From positions 558,001 to 622,000 of the forward strand of contig CANMPP010000001.1 in the NCBI GenBank assembly GCA_947499735.1: 64,000 bases of DNA, written 5' to 3'. This DNA comes from an uncultured Pelagimonas sp. Its GTDB lineage: Bacteria > Pseudomonadota > Alphaproteobacteria > Rhodobacterales > Rhodobacteraceae. Below are positions 9,577-19,324 of this stretch, piece by piece. The position numbers and the translations under genes are program-made. Numbering within the stretch: the stretch's first letter is position 1; each line of letters begins with the position of its first letter. The notes under the pieces were generated by a model. It did no database searches. It was not told the DNA's origin and worked only from the letters and a program-made list of their open reading frames with translations.

Positions 9577-10941
9577 GTGGACAACGACCAACGCCATGAA
9601 AGCGCCAGTGCATTGGCGCAACGCCTTAAATCCGGAGATTTGACATCCGTAGACTTGGTAATGCAATGCTTTGAGCGCATCCGCCGTTGCGGGGATGAGG
9701 CCATTTTTATCACGCTGACAGAGGACAGCGCGATGGCAGCCGCGAAAGCCAGCGATCAACGTCGTGCCGAAGACCGCGTGTTGAGCCCGTGGGATGGCAT
9801 TCCAGTGGCTTGGAAGGATCTGGTTGATATTCCAGGCACACCAACAACCGCGGCCTCTGCGGTCTACGAACATGCCTCTGCACCACAGAGGGCGGCGACG
9901 GTCTACCAGAACTGCGAAAATGCAGGCCTGATCTGCATTGGAAAAACGAACCTGTCTGAATTTGCTTATTCAGGTCTTGGGCTGAACCCGCATTTCGGGA
10001 CGCCTGTAAACCCGTATTCAACGGATGACCCACGTGCACCGGGCGGATCATCTGCCGGGTCTGCGGTTGCAGTTGCGGCGGGTCTTGTGCCTTTGGCCGT
10101 TGGAACCGATACGGCGGGTTCTGTCCGGGTTCCTGCGGCGTTTTGTGGTGTGAAGGGCTTTAAATCCAGCCAGATGCATTATGACAAAACTGGCGTGTTT
10201 CCCTTATCGACCAGCTTGGATTCCCTTGGAACATTTGCCCATACGGTTGAGGATCTTGTGATCTTTGATCAAATCCTGCGGGGCACAAAAGTTGAGGCAA
10301 CACCTGCCAGCAACGATCTGCCTAAAATCATCATTCCAGAAACGATCGTCTTTGACGCGCTTGAGGATGATGTTCGAACTTGCTTTGACGCGGCGGTTTC
10401 CAAATTGGAAGCAAAGGGTTTCGAAATAGAGCGTCAGGCCTTTCCTATCTTTGATGAAGTGGCAGACCTCTTTGCAAAACATGGGACTTTGACCGTTGCC
10501 GAGGCGGCGACGTATCATGAAACTTTGCTAGCAAGTGCGGATGCCGACAAAATGGACCAGCGCGTGCGCGACCGGATGTTAACGGCGTCTCAATTCACCG
10601 CGCAGGATTATGTGACGTTGCAATGGGCGCGCGAACGTTTGGAAAAAGCGGTTTGCGAATATCTGGGCGATGCATTGATGTTGTTCCCAACAGTTGCCAT
10701 CACGGCACCGTCTATTGCTGCGCTGGACGGTGATGACACCTATTTCATCCAAACCAATCTCCTTGCTTTGCGCAATACGATGCTGGGGAATTATCTTGGG
10801 ATGCCAGGTGTCAGTTTGCCAATTGGCTGCGACGCAAAAGGTTTGCCAATCGGCGCGCTTGTATCTGGTGCTAACCTGACAGATCGAAACGTTTTAGCGC
10901 ATGCGCGCCGTATTCAAGATCTTTTAGACGGAGTGTCTTAG
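9577..10941 (+). CDS. Amidase signature family hydrolase
   Basis: 454 residues from a GTG preceded by CCCGGAGT. The Ser-cisSer-Lys triad of the amidase signature family is complete: Lys80 in AWKDLVDIPGT, the cis-serine in GGSSAGSAVA (about 158) and the nucleophile Ser182 in TDTAGSVRVPA. Such enzymes cleave amide bonds to an acid plus ammonia or an amine. The length and motifs separate it from GatA, which normally neighbours GatB/GatC. As the last gene of the TRAP cluster it likely acts on the imported compound or a derivative. The exact substrate is unknown. Confidence 0.9.
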   Translation: MDNDQRHESASALAQRLKSGDLTSVDLVMQCFERIRRCGDEAIFITLTEDSAMAAAKASDQRRAEDRVLSPWDGIPVAWKDLVDIPGTPTTAASAVYEHASAPQRAATVYQNCENAGLICIGKTNLSEFAYSGLGLNPHFGTPVNPYSTDDPRAPGGSSAGSAVAVAAGLVPLAVGTDTAGSVRVPAAFCGVKGFKSSQMHYDKTGVFPLSTSLDSLGTFAHTVEDLVIFDQILRGTKVEATPASNDLPKIIIPETIVFDALEDDVRTCFDAAVSKLEAKGFEIERQAFPIFDEVADLFAKHGTLTVAEAATYHETLLASADADKMDQRVRDRMLTASQFTAQDYVTLQWARERLEKAVCEYLGDALMLFPTVAITAPSIAALDGDDTYFIQTNLLALRNTMLGNYLGMPGVSLPIGCDAKGLPIGALVSGANLTDRNVLAHARRIQDLLDGVS

Positions 10942-10953
10942 GTTGGTGTCTTA

Positions 10954-11007
10954 GAAATAGCCGGTGCTTTTTCAGTGCGCACTTTCGTGGCGCGCACCGG
11001 CTATTTC
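10954..11007. terminator. Large hairpin between convergent amidase and iron-uptake genes
   Basis: A perfect 14-base inverted repeat (GAAATAGCCGGTGC at 10954-10967 and its complement at 10994-11007) encloses a second small hairpin (GCGCAC-tttc-GTGgCGC). It lies between two genes that end towards each other, so a bidirectional terminator is likely, although neither side has a long T run. Confidence 0.65.
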
Positions 11008-11024
11008 GATATCTATTCGCTTTG

Positions 11025-12002
11025 CTACTTTTCCAATGGCACAAAGTCGCGGGTAACGATGCTTGCAACATAGACTGATAGAACTTCGGACATGGATTGA
11101 AAGCTCAGCGCGCGCATGGGTTCGCGTGCGATAAAGATATGCTGGTTGTTGCGAGGCGCGTGTAAAACTTTGTCCCAACCCGGCACATAGGCATCCCAAT
11201 ATCCACGGATTTCTTCTGGAGGGGCGCGGAAATGTTCGGCATAGGAACTGACAATGAAATCGGCATCGATCAACTGAACCTGTTCAGGACTAAGGTCCAG
11301 GCGTTCACCATCGATGCTTTCAATGATGTCTGGTTTTGAAAAACCCAGTTCATCCAGAATATTGCTCATCGCGCCATAGGCTTTGTAAACACGGAACCGG
11401 TCGCCCCGAACTTCTGCGATCGCTATGGAGACTTCTGAAGGATCACCGATCATCCTTTCAACCAGTGCACGGGCTTCATTCAGTCGGAAATCATATATGG
11501 ATTGGAGCTGCTCAAAGCGATCCAAACGGCCCACTGCGTCAGCGATACGACGATACCGTTCACGCGCGGAATTTGACCAGATATTGATGATCACGGTTGG
11601 CGCAATTGCTGCCAGTTGCTCATATTGCTCGGCACGGAAATCGGGCAAAAGGATCAGGTCCGGCTTCAACGCCGCAATCGTTTCGAAATCCGGTTGCGTA
11701 GATGTGCCCACATGTGTGATTCCGTTTCCGGAAAAGGTCGTGTGAAACAGGTCATATGCCCCGCGGATAACGGGTTCTCCGTCATTGACGCCTTCGATCA
11801 GATTGCCGGTAGAGCCGACAATGTTTGCGCCTAGCTCAACCAGTGGCGCGGTGAACTGTTCGCCGCGCAAAGACACGATACGTTCTGCCTGTACAGGGAT
11901 ATCAACCACATGACCTGCGCCATCCGTAAACGGACGCATGTCCTGCGCGATCCCCATTTGCGCACTCAATGAAAGCACGGCTGCGATCAAGAGTTTTTTC
12001 AT
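11025..12002 (-). CDS. Iron-siderophore ABC transporter, periplasmic binding protein
   Basis: 325 residues from the ATG at 12002, which places a signal peptide (MKKLLIAAVLSLSAQMGIAQ) at the N-terminus and has GAGG upstream; the ATG at 12020 is less good. The class III binding-protein fold (FecB/FhuD/BtuF type) is visible as VDIPVQAERIVSLRG, VELGANIVGSTG, IAALKPDLILLPD and the final GWDKVLHAPRNNQHIFIAREP. It should hand a ferric chelate or haem-like ligand to the two permeases upstream. It is the last gene of a four-gene run ATPase-permease-permease-binding protein. Confidence 0.88.
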   Translation of the reverse strand: MKKLLIAAVLSLSAQMGIAQDMRPFTDGAGHVVDIPVQAERIVSLRGEQFTAPLVELGANIVGSTGNLIEGVNDGEPVIRGAYDLFHTTFSGNGITHVGTSTQPDFETIAALKPDLILLPDFRAEQYEQLAAIAPTVIINIWSNSARERYRRIADAVGRLDRFEQLQSIYDFRLNEARALVERMIGDPSEVSIAIAEVRGDRFRVYKAYGAMSNILDELGFSKPDIIESIDGERLDLSPEQVQLIDADFIVSSYAEHFRAPPEEIRGYWDAYVPGWDKVLHAPRNNQHIFIAREPMRALSFQSMSEVLSVYVASIVTRDFVPLEK

Positions 12003-12026
12003 TGGATAATAACCTCTCATAGGTGG

Positions 12027-13073
12027 TTACAGCTGGCTGGTCTTGGCTCGCTGGATGATTAGATAAACAAAAAGTGGCACGCCCAGAACTGCGGATACCA
12101 ATCCGGCTGGAAACTGCAATGGTGCGGCAAGGGTGCGGCCGATCAAATCCGCACTGGCCACAAGGACAGCCCCTGTCAATGCGGACAAAACCAACCGCCC
12201 ACCGGTGCCCGCTGGCGTCAATCGTTGTGCCAATTGCGGCGCCAAAAGTCCGATGAACCCCATCGGCCCGGCGGCGGACACTGCGAAGGCGGCCAGGGCA
12301 ACAGCCAATGTGATCACCAAAAACCGGTCCCGGCGCAGGCGCAGTCCAAAGGCAATCGAGATCTCTGGACCAAATTGCAGTGCCGACATTGGTCGTATGG
12401 ACCAAAAGATCGCGGGCAGGGACATAGCAAAACAGACGGCAAGGTTAAAACAAGTGCTCCATGTCACGGTATGGACGCTGCCCGCCAACCAGCCAAGGGC
12501 GCTCATGGCTTGGTTGATGTTTCCATAGGTCAACATTGCTGAGGTCACGGCAGAAATCATGGCTGCGACGCCAATCCCGATCAAAATAAACCTCATGGAT
12601 TCAGAGGATTGCTTGCCCATTGCGAGGGTTTGCACCAGCAACGATGCGATGATCCCCCCTGCAAAAGCTGCCGGAGGTCTGAGGCCAACGGGCACATCCG
12701 GCCAGACGATGATTAAGGACACGACCGCTAAACTGGCGCCTTGACTGACACCAACAAGTGACGGGTCCGCAATAGGGTTTCGCGTTACATTTTGCAGAAT
12801 GGCACCAGACATCGCAAAGAGCGCCCCAACAAAGCATGCCGCTAGAAAACGTGGAATGCGTAGCTGCCAGATGACAACGGATTCTGTTTGCTCATCTGGA
12901 TGCAATAACACCTTAATGACGTCCATCGGGGCCATATCAAAACTGCCCCAACCAAGGCTCAACGCGCATATTATGCAAAGCATGCACAGTAAGGTGGCCG
13001 TGACCCATAAGACTTTGTTCTGCAGCTTGATCGATATGCGCTCTTTTGCCAGCGACAGAACGAAATCCGTCAT
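12027..13073 (-). CDS. FecCD family iron-chelate ABC permease (second subunit)
   Basis: 348 residues, about ten membrane helices. Family motifs are FVGALFAMSGAILQNVTRNP-like with PLADPSLVGVS replaced by PIADPSLVGVSQGAS, GGxxxxLLVQ and AAGPMGFIGLLAPQLAQRL, the coupling segment that contacts the ATPase. It overlaps the other permease gene by four bases (ATGA-type coupling). Together they form the heterodimeric channel of a siderophore or haem importer in the inner membrane. Confidence 0.93.
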   Translation of the reverse strand: MTDFVLSLAKERISIKLQNKVLWVTATLLCMLCIICALSLGWGSFDMAPMDVIKVLLHPDEQTESVVIWQLRIPRFLAACFVGALFAMSGAILQNVTRNPIADPSLVGVSQGASLAVVSLIIVWPDVPVGLRPPAAFAGGIIASLLVQTLAMGKQSSESMRFILIGIGVAAMISAVTSAMLTYGNINQAMSALGWLAGSVHTVTWSTCFNLAVCFAMSLPAIFWSIRPMSALQFGPEISIAFGLRLRRDRFLVITLAVALAAFAVSAAGPMGFIGLLAPQLAQRLTPAGTGGRLVLSALTGAVLVASADLIGRTLAAPLQFPAGLVSAVLGVPLFVYLIIQRAKTSQL

Positions 13074-14053
13074 AATACACGCCTCACCAGCAGCAGGAAT
13101 AAGGGCGCGCCTAGAAAAGATGTCACAACCCCTGTTGCGATTTCAGCGGGTGCAAAAATAGTGCGGGCAACCAAATCCACGGCTATCAAGAAAATTGCGC
13201 CCAGAACGGCAGAGAAGGGGATGATAAAGCGGTAATCCGATCCGACCATCAAACGTGCCGCATGTGGTACAACCAAGCCGACAAATCCTAGTGGCCCGGC
13301 AATGCTAACAGCGGCGGCGGTCAAGACCACCACGCTGATAAGTAACTGGAAGCTCAGGCGTTTTGTGTTTACGCCAAGCCCGGTTGCGGCCTCGTGACCC
13401 ATCGATAGGGCTGTGACCTTGCGTGCAGACAATAACGCGATGGCCAGCCCGACGACAAGCCAAGGCAATGCATAGGGTAGCTTTTGCGCTGCAGTATTTG
13501 TAATCGCGCCTGACAACCAAATTCGAAAAATATTGAAGCTTTCTTCGTTCAAAAGGTTTGCCGCTGAAACCAAGGCCCCCAACAACGCCGAAACCGCGGC
13601 ACCGGCCAACAGCAGAACTGTTGGACCGCCCCCGTTTGGAACAGCCATGGCAATTGCAAACACAAGACAAGCCGCCAACAATGCGCCAATTGCGGCAAAC
13701 GCAGGTATCCAAACATCGCTGGCCAGATTGAACCACCCCGCACCAACGACGACAGCAAAGGACGCGCCATTCATAAGTGCCAATAATCCAGGATCCGCCA
13801 ATGGGTTACGTGTGACGCCCTGCATCAGCGCGCCAGCAACAGATAATGCGGCACCAACGGCAATTGCAGCAAACATACGTGGTGCGCGCATTTGCCGTAC
13901 AATGATATGATCGAAGTTTTCCGGGTCGAATGCCATCAGCGCTGATACAACATCAGACAGTGGAATGTGTTTGCTCCCAATTCCCAGGTGAACGAGAACT
14001 GAAAAGCCCAAGATGGCCAGCGCGATGGGTAGGCTAAAGACTGTTTTGCTCAT
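13070..14053 (-). CDS. FecCD family iron-chelate ABC permease (first subunit)
   Basis: 327 residues from the ATG at 14053 (MSKTVFSLPIALAIL). The frame is open up to 14101, but that start lies inside the ATPase gene and adds a polar tail. Motifs are ALSVAGALMQGVTRNPLADP, GGGPTVLLLAGAAVSALLGA and AGPLGFVGLVVPHAARLMVG. About ten membrane helices. The ATPase gene ends five bases upstream, so the genes form one operon. Confidence 0.92.
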   Translation of the reverse strand: MSKTVFSLPIALAILGFSVLVHLGIGSKHIPLSDVVSALMAFDPENFDHIIVRQMRAPRMFAAIAVGAALSVAGALMQGVTRNPLADPGLLALMNGASFAVVVGAGWFNLASDVWIPAFAAIGALLAACLVFAIAMAVPNGGGPTVLLLAGAAVSALLGALVSAANLLNEESFNIFRIWLSGAITNTAAQKLPYALPWLVVGLAIALLSARKVTALSMGHEAATGLGVNTKRLSFQLLISVVVLTAAAVSIAGPLGFVGLVVPHAARLMVGSDYRFIIPFSAVLGAIFLIAVDLVARTIFAPAEIATGVVTSFLGAPLFLLLVRRVL

Positions 14054-14058
14054 GACAT

Positions 14059-14859
14059 CTACAAATGCGAATGACCAAGGGCTGCTGTTTGTGGAACACA
14101 AACGGGCAATCCTGTTTCTGGTGCGGGAACGATATCTGCTTTTAAATCAAAGACATTTTTCAAGTTTTGAGGGGTCAAAACATCTTTAACATGCCCATTC
14201 GCAACGATACGGCCGCTTTTCATCATGATCATGCGATCGGCAAAACTGGCGGCGACGTTGAGGTCATGTAGAACAACAAGAACCGTACGTCCTTCATTAT
14301 GGGCAATATCGCGCAGTAGGGCCATTAGATCGACCTGTACTTTCAGGTCCAGAAAGGTTGTGGGTTCATCCAGCAGTAAAACAGGCGTCTCTTGTGCAAG
14401 GATCATGGCAATCCAGCAGCGCTGCCTTTGTCCCCCGGAGAGTTCTGCAATCGGCAGATCGGCAAAGTCTGTTACGTTGGCACGTGCCATCGACCGATCA
14501 ACGGCTTCTGCGTCTTGCTTGGACCATTGGCGCAACAGGTTTTGGTGTGGAAACCGTCCCTGAGAAACCAATTCGCGTACGGTCAAACCTTCCGGTGCAA
14601 TCGGACCTTGCGGTAAAAGAGCTAACTGCTTCGCGACTTTTTTGGTAGGCGTTTTATGAACATTTAATTGCCCAAGGCGTACCTGTCCCTGTTGAAGGGG
14701 CAAAACCCTTGCTATCGCCTTGAGTAAGGTCGATTTACCACAGCCGTTAGGGCCAACCAGAACGGTGAGGTCACCTTGATCAGCAGTGAACGACGCTTCT
14801 GATACGATTTTGGTTGCACCATAGGCAACGCTCACATTGTTTGCTTTTAGATCGGCCAA
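14059..14859 (-). CDS. Iron-chelate ABC transporter ATP-binding protein
   Basis: About 266 residues from a TTG at 14859, which gives the usual LxANNVSVAYG start; the only in-frame ATG is at 14946 and adds 29 residues that match no family N-terminus, so the start is uncertain. Walker A is GPNGCGKST, the signature is ELSGGQRQR, Walker B is VLLLDEPTTFLD, and the switch His is in VLHDLN. It energises the FecCD permease pair. The layout ATPase first and binding protein last is normal. No receptor or Fur/RirA site was recognised next to it. Confidence 0.92.
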   Translation of the reverse strand: MADLKANNVSVAYGATKIVSEASFTADQGDLTVLVGPNGCGKSTLLKAIARVLPLQQGQVRLGQLNVHKTPTKKVAKQLALLPQGPIAPEGLTVRELVSQGRFPHQNLLRQWSKQDAEAVDRSMARANVTDFADLPIAELSGGQRQRCWIAMILAQETPVLLLDEPTTFLDLKVQVDLMALLRDIAHNEGRTVLVVLHDLNVAASFADRMIMMKSGRIVANGHVKDVLTPQNLKNVFDLKADIVPAPETGLPVCVPQTAALGHSHL

Positions 14860-15041
14860 TTCAGCACCAGTTGTGTTGGGATGATAACCAACAAAAATAA
14901 TCAGACACCAAATATCGCAGATTCTTAAACCGCCTAAAAGAGGCAAATCATAAATTGAAGCGGGTAGTGGGCGAAAGTGACAAGCTGGCTTGAAAGCACA
15001 GCAATTGAGATTTGTTTCAATCGACGCGAAGTATCAATGCA

Positions 15042-16415
15042 TCAACAATTTGGAACATTTACCGCTAGCCCGCCAAGCGCGGTTTCTTTGTATTTTTCGC
15101 TCATATCACCACCGGTTTGGCGCATGGTTTCGATACAGGCATCTAGGGGAACGAAATGATCTCCGGTGCCACGCAGGGCAAGTGAGGCTGCAGATACTGC
15201 TTTGATTGCGCCCAGACCATTGCGTTCGATACAGGGCACCTGAACCAAGCCTTTCACGGGATCGCAGGTCATACCCAAATGATGCTCAAGGGCAATTTCG
15301 GCAGCATTTTCGATCTGTTTTGGATTGCCGCCCATAACGGCACAAAGCCCGGCTGCGGCCATGGCAGAGGCGGAACCGACTTCTGCCTGACAACCTGCTT
15401 CCGCCCCAGAGATAGATGCGTTGTGCTTAACAAGACCGCCAATGGCCGATGCCGTCAGCAAAAATTCCTCTACTCTTGAAAGGGTTGCGCCGGGAACGTG
15501 ATCCAACCAGTAGCGAATAACCGCAGGAACCACACCTGCTGCACCATTGGTCGGGGCTGTCACAACCTGCCCGCCACCGGCATTTTCTTCGTTTACCGCC
15601 ATAGCATAGGTGCTGATCCAGTCATTCACCACATGGGGCGGCGGCATGTTCAAACCGCGTTCGTCCAAAAGCTGGCGATGGATATCAGCCGCGCGCCGTT
15701 TCACGTTTAAGCCGCCGGGCAAAATCCCGTCGCGTTCTAGCCCGCGTGAAATACAGCGGTTCATGACGTCCCAAAGGCGTTTTATGCCTTGATCCAATGC
15801 ATGATGTGACATGCGGGACAATTCATTTTTGCGCTTCATATCAGCGATGCTCATGCCGGTGGCATCTGCCATTTCCAGCATTTCAGCGGCAGATGTGAAC
15901 GGGTAGGGGACAGGGTTTGCATCAACCGCCTGTGCTTTCCCACCCAATTCGTCCGCCGTAACAACAAAGCCCCCTCCGATAGAGTAAAAGGTTTCGCTGA
16001 TGATCACGTCCCCTTGTGCATCCAACGCCTCTAAAACCATGCCGTTTGCATGACCCGGCAAGGATGGACCAAAATCGAAAATCAAATCCGCTTTTGGATC
16101 AAATACCAGATCAGGTAATCCATTTAGGATGATCGTTTTCGTAGTGTTCAGCTGATCCAACGCGGCTTCGGCTTTGGCGTGATCATAGCTGTCAGGCAAG
16201 AAACCCATAAGCCCAAGGATCGTGGCACGGTCTGTTGCATGCCCGACACCTGTGAATGCCAGCGAACCATGAAGGCGTGCGCGTAATCCGTAGGGCTGAA
16301 ACGGACCTTGGCGCAACATATCCAAAAAACGACCCGCAGCGACCATCGGGCCCATCGTATGCGAAGAAGAGGGGCCAATCCCCACTTTGAATATGTCGAA
16401 GACAGAAAGAAACAT
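15042..16415 (-). CDS. sdaA: L-serine ammonia-lyase, iron-sulfur type
   Basis: 457 residues, the single-chain form with the beta domain (about 1-155) joined to the alpha domain. It converts L-serine to pyruvate and ammonia with a [4Fe-4S] cluster. The start [20 protein letters not shown] is diagnostic, and the cluster cysteines are in [14 protein letters not shown] and [12 protein letters not shown]. The loop [17 protein letters not shown] is intact, so it should be active. It stands alone between the iron-uptake operon and gor, with about 95 bases downstream and 270 bases upstream in which nothing else is visible. Confidence 0.96.
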   Translation of the reverse strand: MFLSVFDIFKVGIGPSSSHTMGPMVAAGRFLDMLRQGPFQPYGLRARLHGSLAFTGVGHATDRATILGLMGFLPDSYDHAKAEAALDQLNTTKTIILNGLPDLVFDPKADLIFDFGPSLPGHANGMVLEALDAQGDVIISETFYSIGGGFVVTADELGGKAQAVDANPVPYPFTSAAEMLEMADATGMSIADMKRKNELSRMSHHALDQGIKRLWDVMNRCISRGLERDGILPGGLNVKRRAADIHRQLLDERGLNMPPPHVVNDWISTYAMAVNEENAGGGQVVTAPTNGAAGVVPAVIRYWLDHVPGATLSRVEEFLLTASAIGGLVKHNASISGAEAGCQAEVGSASAMAAAGLCAVMGGNPKQIENAAEIALEHHLGMTCDPVKGLVQVPCIERNGLGAIKAVSAASLALRGTGDHFVPLDACIETMRQTGGDMSEKYKETALGGLAVNVPNC

Positions 16416-16684
16416 GCGCTAGGCCTTTGATTTTTCCTCAACATGCATATGACCTAGCATGCTGTGTAGTTCCAAAGCGACATTTCTGGGAAAAAACGTG
16501 CAGATCTCGTATTTGGACTGCACCGATAGGGTGAATGCGTGGCTGTATTGAACCTTTTCTGGCCAAGAGGAGGGATCTTTCAAATCGACGCAGCACAAAT
16601 CCGTGATACTGTGTGGTCAGTCTGCACTGGTCTTCTTTGCCGCAATCTGGAATAGATTTGCCAAACGAATTGGAAGGGCGCGAT

Positions 16685-18046
16685 ATGAGCGGATTTGATT
16701 TTGATCTCTTTGTTATCGGTGGCGGGTCTGGCGGCGTGCGTGCGGCGCGTGTCGCGGCAGGCGAAACGGGGGCTAAGGTCGGTTTGGCCGAAGAAGATCG
16801 CTATGGCGGCACCTGCGTTATTCGCGGTTGTGTGCCTAAAAAGTTGATGGTTTTTGCCTCTAGCTATCCGGGTGCGGTCGAAGAGGCGCAATCCTATGGG
16901 TGGTCCGCGTCTATTGGCGAATTCAGCTGGGATGCGTTCCACGGAAAAATGGCGGCAGAATTGGACCGTCTGGAAGGGATTTATCGCAAGCTTTTAGCCG
17001 GGTCTGATGTCGAAAGCTTTGACACCCGCGCCAAAGTTGTTGATCCACATACGGTTGAGTTTTCTGATGGTACCCGCAAGACCGCGAAACATATTCTGTT
17101 GGCCATGGGCGGACGTCCCGTTGTTCCTGATGTGCCGGGCAAGGAATTGGCGATTACGTCTAATGAAATTTTCCACCTTCCTAAGTTGCCAGAGAAACTG
17201 TTGATCATTGGTGGTGGCTACATCGCTTCGGAATTTGCGGGCGTGTTCAATGGATTGGGCACCAAAGTGACGCAAATGTATCGAGGCGATCAGATCCTTC
17301 GTGGCTTTGATCAAGAGGCACGCGATCTGATTGCATCCGAAATGGTTCGTAAAGGTGTGGACCTGCGTCTGGGCGTCAATGTTGCCTCAATGGCTAAGGC
17401 CGAAGGCGGTGTTGAGGTCACGGATACTGAAGGAAATGTCGAGATCTTTGATCATGTCATGTATGCCACGGGCCGTGCGCCCAATACGGCAAATATGGGT
17501 CTGGAAGAGGTCGGCGTTGAATTGGGCCGCAAGGGTGAGGTTATCGTCGATAGCTATAGCCAGACAAAAGTGCCATCGATCTATGCGATTGGTGATGCGA
17601 CGGATCGTGTCAATCTGACGCCGGTGGCCATTCGCGAAGGTATGGCCTTTGTGTCTACCGTCTTCCGCGGGGAACCGATGGAGGTCGATCACGACCTTAT
17701 TCCATCGGCTGTCTTCACTCAGCCAGAATTTGGTACGGTTGGCCTGTCCGAAGAAGAGGCACGTGCGCAAGAAGAGATCGAGGTCTACGCCACGTCTTTC
17801 CGGCCTATGCAGTCCAGCTTTGCCGGTTTGGACGATAAAGTTTTGATGAAACTGATCGTTTCTAAATCAAACCGCAAGGTTTTGGGCTGTCATATCGTCG
17901 CGCCGGGGGCGGGTGAGATGATCCAATTGGCTGGCATCGCCGTAAAGATGGGTGCCACGAAAGAAGACTTTGATCGCACAGTGGCCGTTCACCCGGTTAT
18001 GGCCGAGGAATTGGTGACCTTGCGCTTCCCGCGCAAAGACGCGTGA
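16685..18046 (+). CDS. gor: Glutathione-disulfide reductase
   Basis: 453 residues from the ATG at 16685, with GGAAGG seven bases before it. FAD-binding GGGSGGVRAARVA lies at the N-terminus, the redox-active disulfide is GTCVIRGCVPKK, the NADPH-binding Rossmann motif is IIGGGYIASEFAGVF, and the C-terminal dimer interface carries the active His in VAVHPVMAEELVTLR. It reduces glutathione disulfide with NADPH in the cytosol. Dihydrolipoamide or mercuric reductases are less likely given the GTCVxRGCVPKK spacing and the HPxxAEE motif with a preceding VAV. Confidence 0.93.
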   Translation: MSGFDFDLFVIGGGSGGVRAARVAAGETGAKVGLAEEDRYGGTCVIRGCVPKKLMVFASSYPGAVEEAQSYGWSASIGEFSWDAFHGKMAAELDRLEGIYRKLLAGSDVESFDTRAKVVDPHTVEFSDGTRKTAKHILLAMGGRPVVPDVPGKELAITSNEIFHLPKLPEKLLIIGGGYIASEFAGVFNGLGTKVTQMYRGDQILRGFDQEARDLIASEMVRKGVDLRLGVNVASMAKAEGGVEVTDTEGNVEIFDHVMYATGRAPNTANMGLEEVGVELGRKGEVIVDSYSQTKVPSIYAIGDATDRVNLTPVAIREGMAFVSTVFRGEPMEVDHDLIPSAVFTQPEFGTVGLSEEEARAQEEIEVYATSFRPMQSSFAGLDDKVLMKLIVSKSNRKVLGCHIVAPGAGEMIQLAGIAVKMGATKEDFDRTVAVHPVMAEELVTLRFPRKDA

Positions 18047-18171
18047 CCTCTGCAGCGTGACATAGTAAGAGCTAATACAAGAGAACAAATGCAGGACGAG
18101 ACTTGAAAAATTTGTCTTTGATTACAGTTTAAAGACTAATGACGAGTCGAAATGCAGTGAAGGGAAAACAC

Positions 18172-19323
18172 ATGGCAGGAAATGGCGGCCCTTGGGGCGG
18201 CGGCGGAAGTTCGGGCGGTTCTGGAGGATCAAACCGTCCTAACGGATCCGGAAATAACGGCGGAGGCCGACGCCCCGATGACAGTCAGATCCCCGAGATC
18301 GACGAATTGATGAAAAAGGGTCAAGAGCAATTGCGCGTCCTGATGGGCGGCAAATCTGGCCAAAATGGCAAAGGTGGCAATGGCGGCGGTGGATCGCAGC
18401 CAGGGTCAAACATGCCTGTTTTTCTGATAGCGGGTGTCCTAGCCGTTGGTGCGTGGCTGTATAACAGTGTTTATACCAACCAACCCAACGAACGTTCGGT
18501 CGAATTGTTTCTGGGTGAACGGTATAGTGTCGGACAGCCAGGTTTGAACTTTGCGTTCTGGCCTTTGGTGACCTATGAAAAAGTTGACGCAACATCTGAA
18601 CGGACCGAAGATATCGGCGCCAGCCGCAATGCGTCTGATGGTCTGATGCTGACAACGGATGAAAACATCGTCAATATCGGCTTCCAAGTGGTTTGGACCA
18701 TCAAAGATCCCGAGCAATATGTGTTCAACATTGCCGAGCCTGAAGAAACTGTTCAGGCGGTGTCTGAATCTGTGATGCGCGAAATCATCGCAGCGCGCAA
18801 TCTGTCCCCAATCCTAAACCGGGATCGTGGCGTCATCGCGGATGAAGCGCTGTTGAGCATTCAGGCGACGCTGGATGAATATCAAAGTGGCGTTCAGGTC
18901 GAACGGATCAACTTGGAAAAAGCGGATCCACCTGAAGAGGTGATTAACAGCTTCCGTGAAGTTCAGGCCGCTGAACAAGAACGCGACCGTTTAGAACGGG
19001 CAGCTGATGCCTATTCCAATCGTGTCGTCGCCGAGGCCCGTGGTGCTGCCGCGCAAATCCGTGAAAACGCAGAAGCCTACCGTGCAGAAGTTGTGAACCA
19101 AGCTATCGGTGAAGCCAGTCGTTTCACGGCTGTTTTGGAAGAATATTCCAAAGCACCAGAGGTGACTCGCCGTCGTCTGTATCTAGAGACGATGGAACAG
19201 GTGTTGGGTGATGTGGATAAAACGATCCTTGATCCCAGCCTAACGGGCGAAGGAGGATCGAATGTCGTGCCGTATCTTCCTTTGGACCAATTGAACCGTT
19301 CTCGTACGGATGGAGGCAACTGA
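18172..19323 (+). CDS. hflK: FtsH protease modulator HflK
   Basis: 383 residues from the ATG at 18172 (GAAGGG upstream); the ORF can be extended to 18139 without support. The first 85 residues are Gly/Asn/Ser-rich and disordered, typical of HflK, then one membrane helix (about 93-110) and an SPFH/band-7 domain, then a coiled coil with AAEQERDRLERAADAYSNRV. HflK and HflC form a cage around FtsH on the periplasmic face and tune membrane protein turnover. hflC begins one base after its stop. Confidence 0.95.
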   Translation: MAGNGGPWGGGGSSGGSGGSNRPNGSGNNGGGRRPDDSQIPEIDELMKKGQEQLRVLMGGKSGQNGKGGNGGGGSQPGSNMPVFLIAGVLAVGAWLYNSVYTNQPNERSVELFLGERYSVGQPGLNFAFWPLVTYEKVDATSERTEDIGASRNASDGLMLTTDENIVNIGFQVVWTIKDPEQYVFNIAEPEETVQAVSESVMREIIAARNLSPILNRDRGVIADEALLSIQATLDEYQSGVQVERINLEKADPPEEVINSFREVQAAEQERDRLERAADAYSNRVVAEARGAAAQIRENAEAYRAEVVNQAIGEASRFTAVLEEYSKAPEVTRRRLYLETMEQVLGDVDKTILDPSLTGEGGSNVVPYLPLDQLNRSRTDGGN

Positions 19324-19324
19324 T

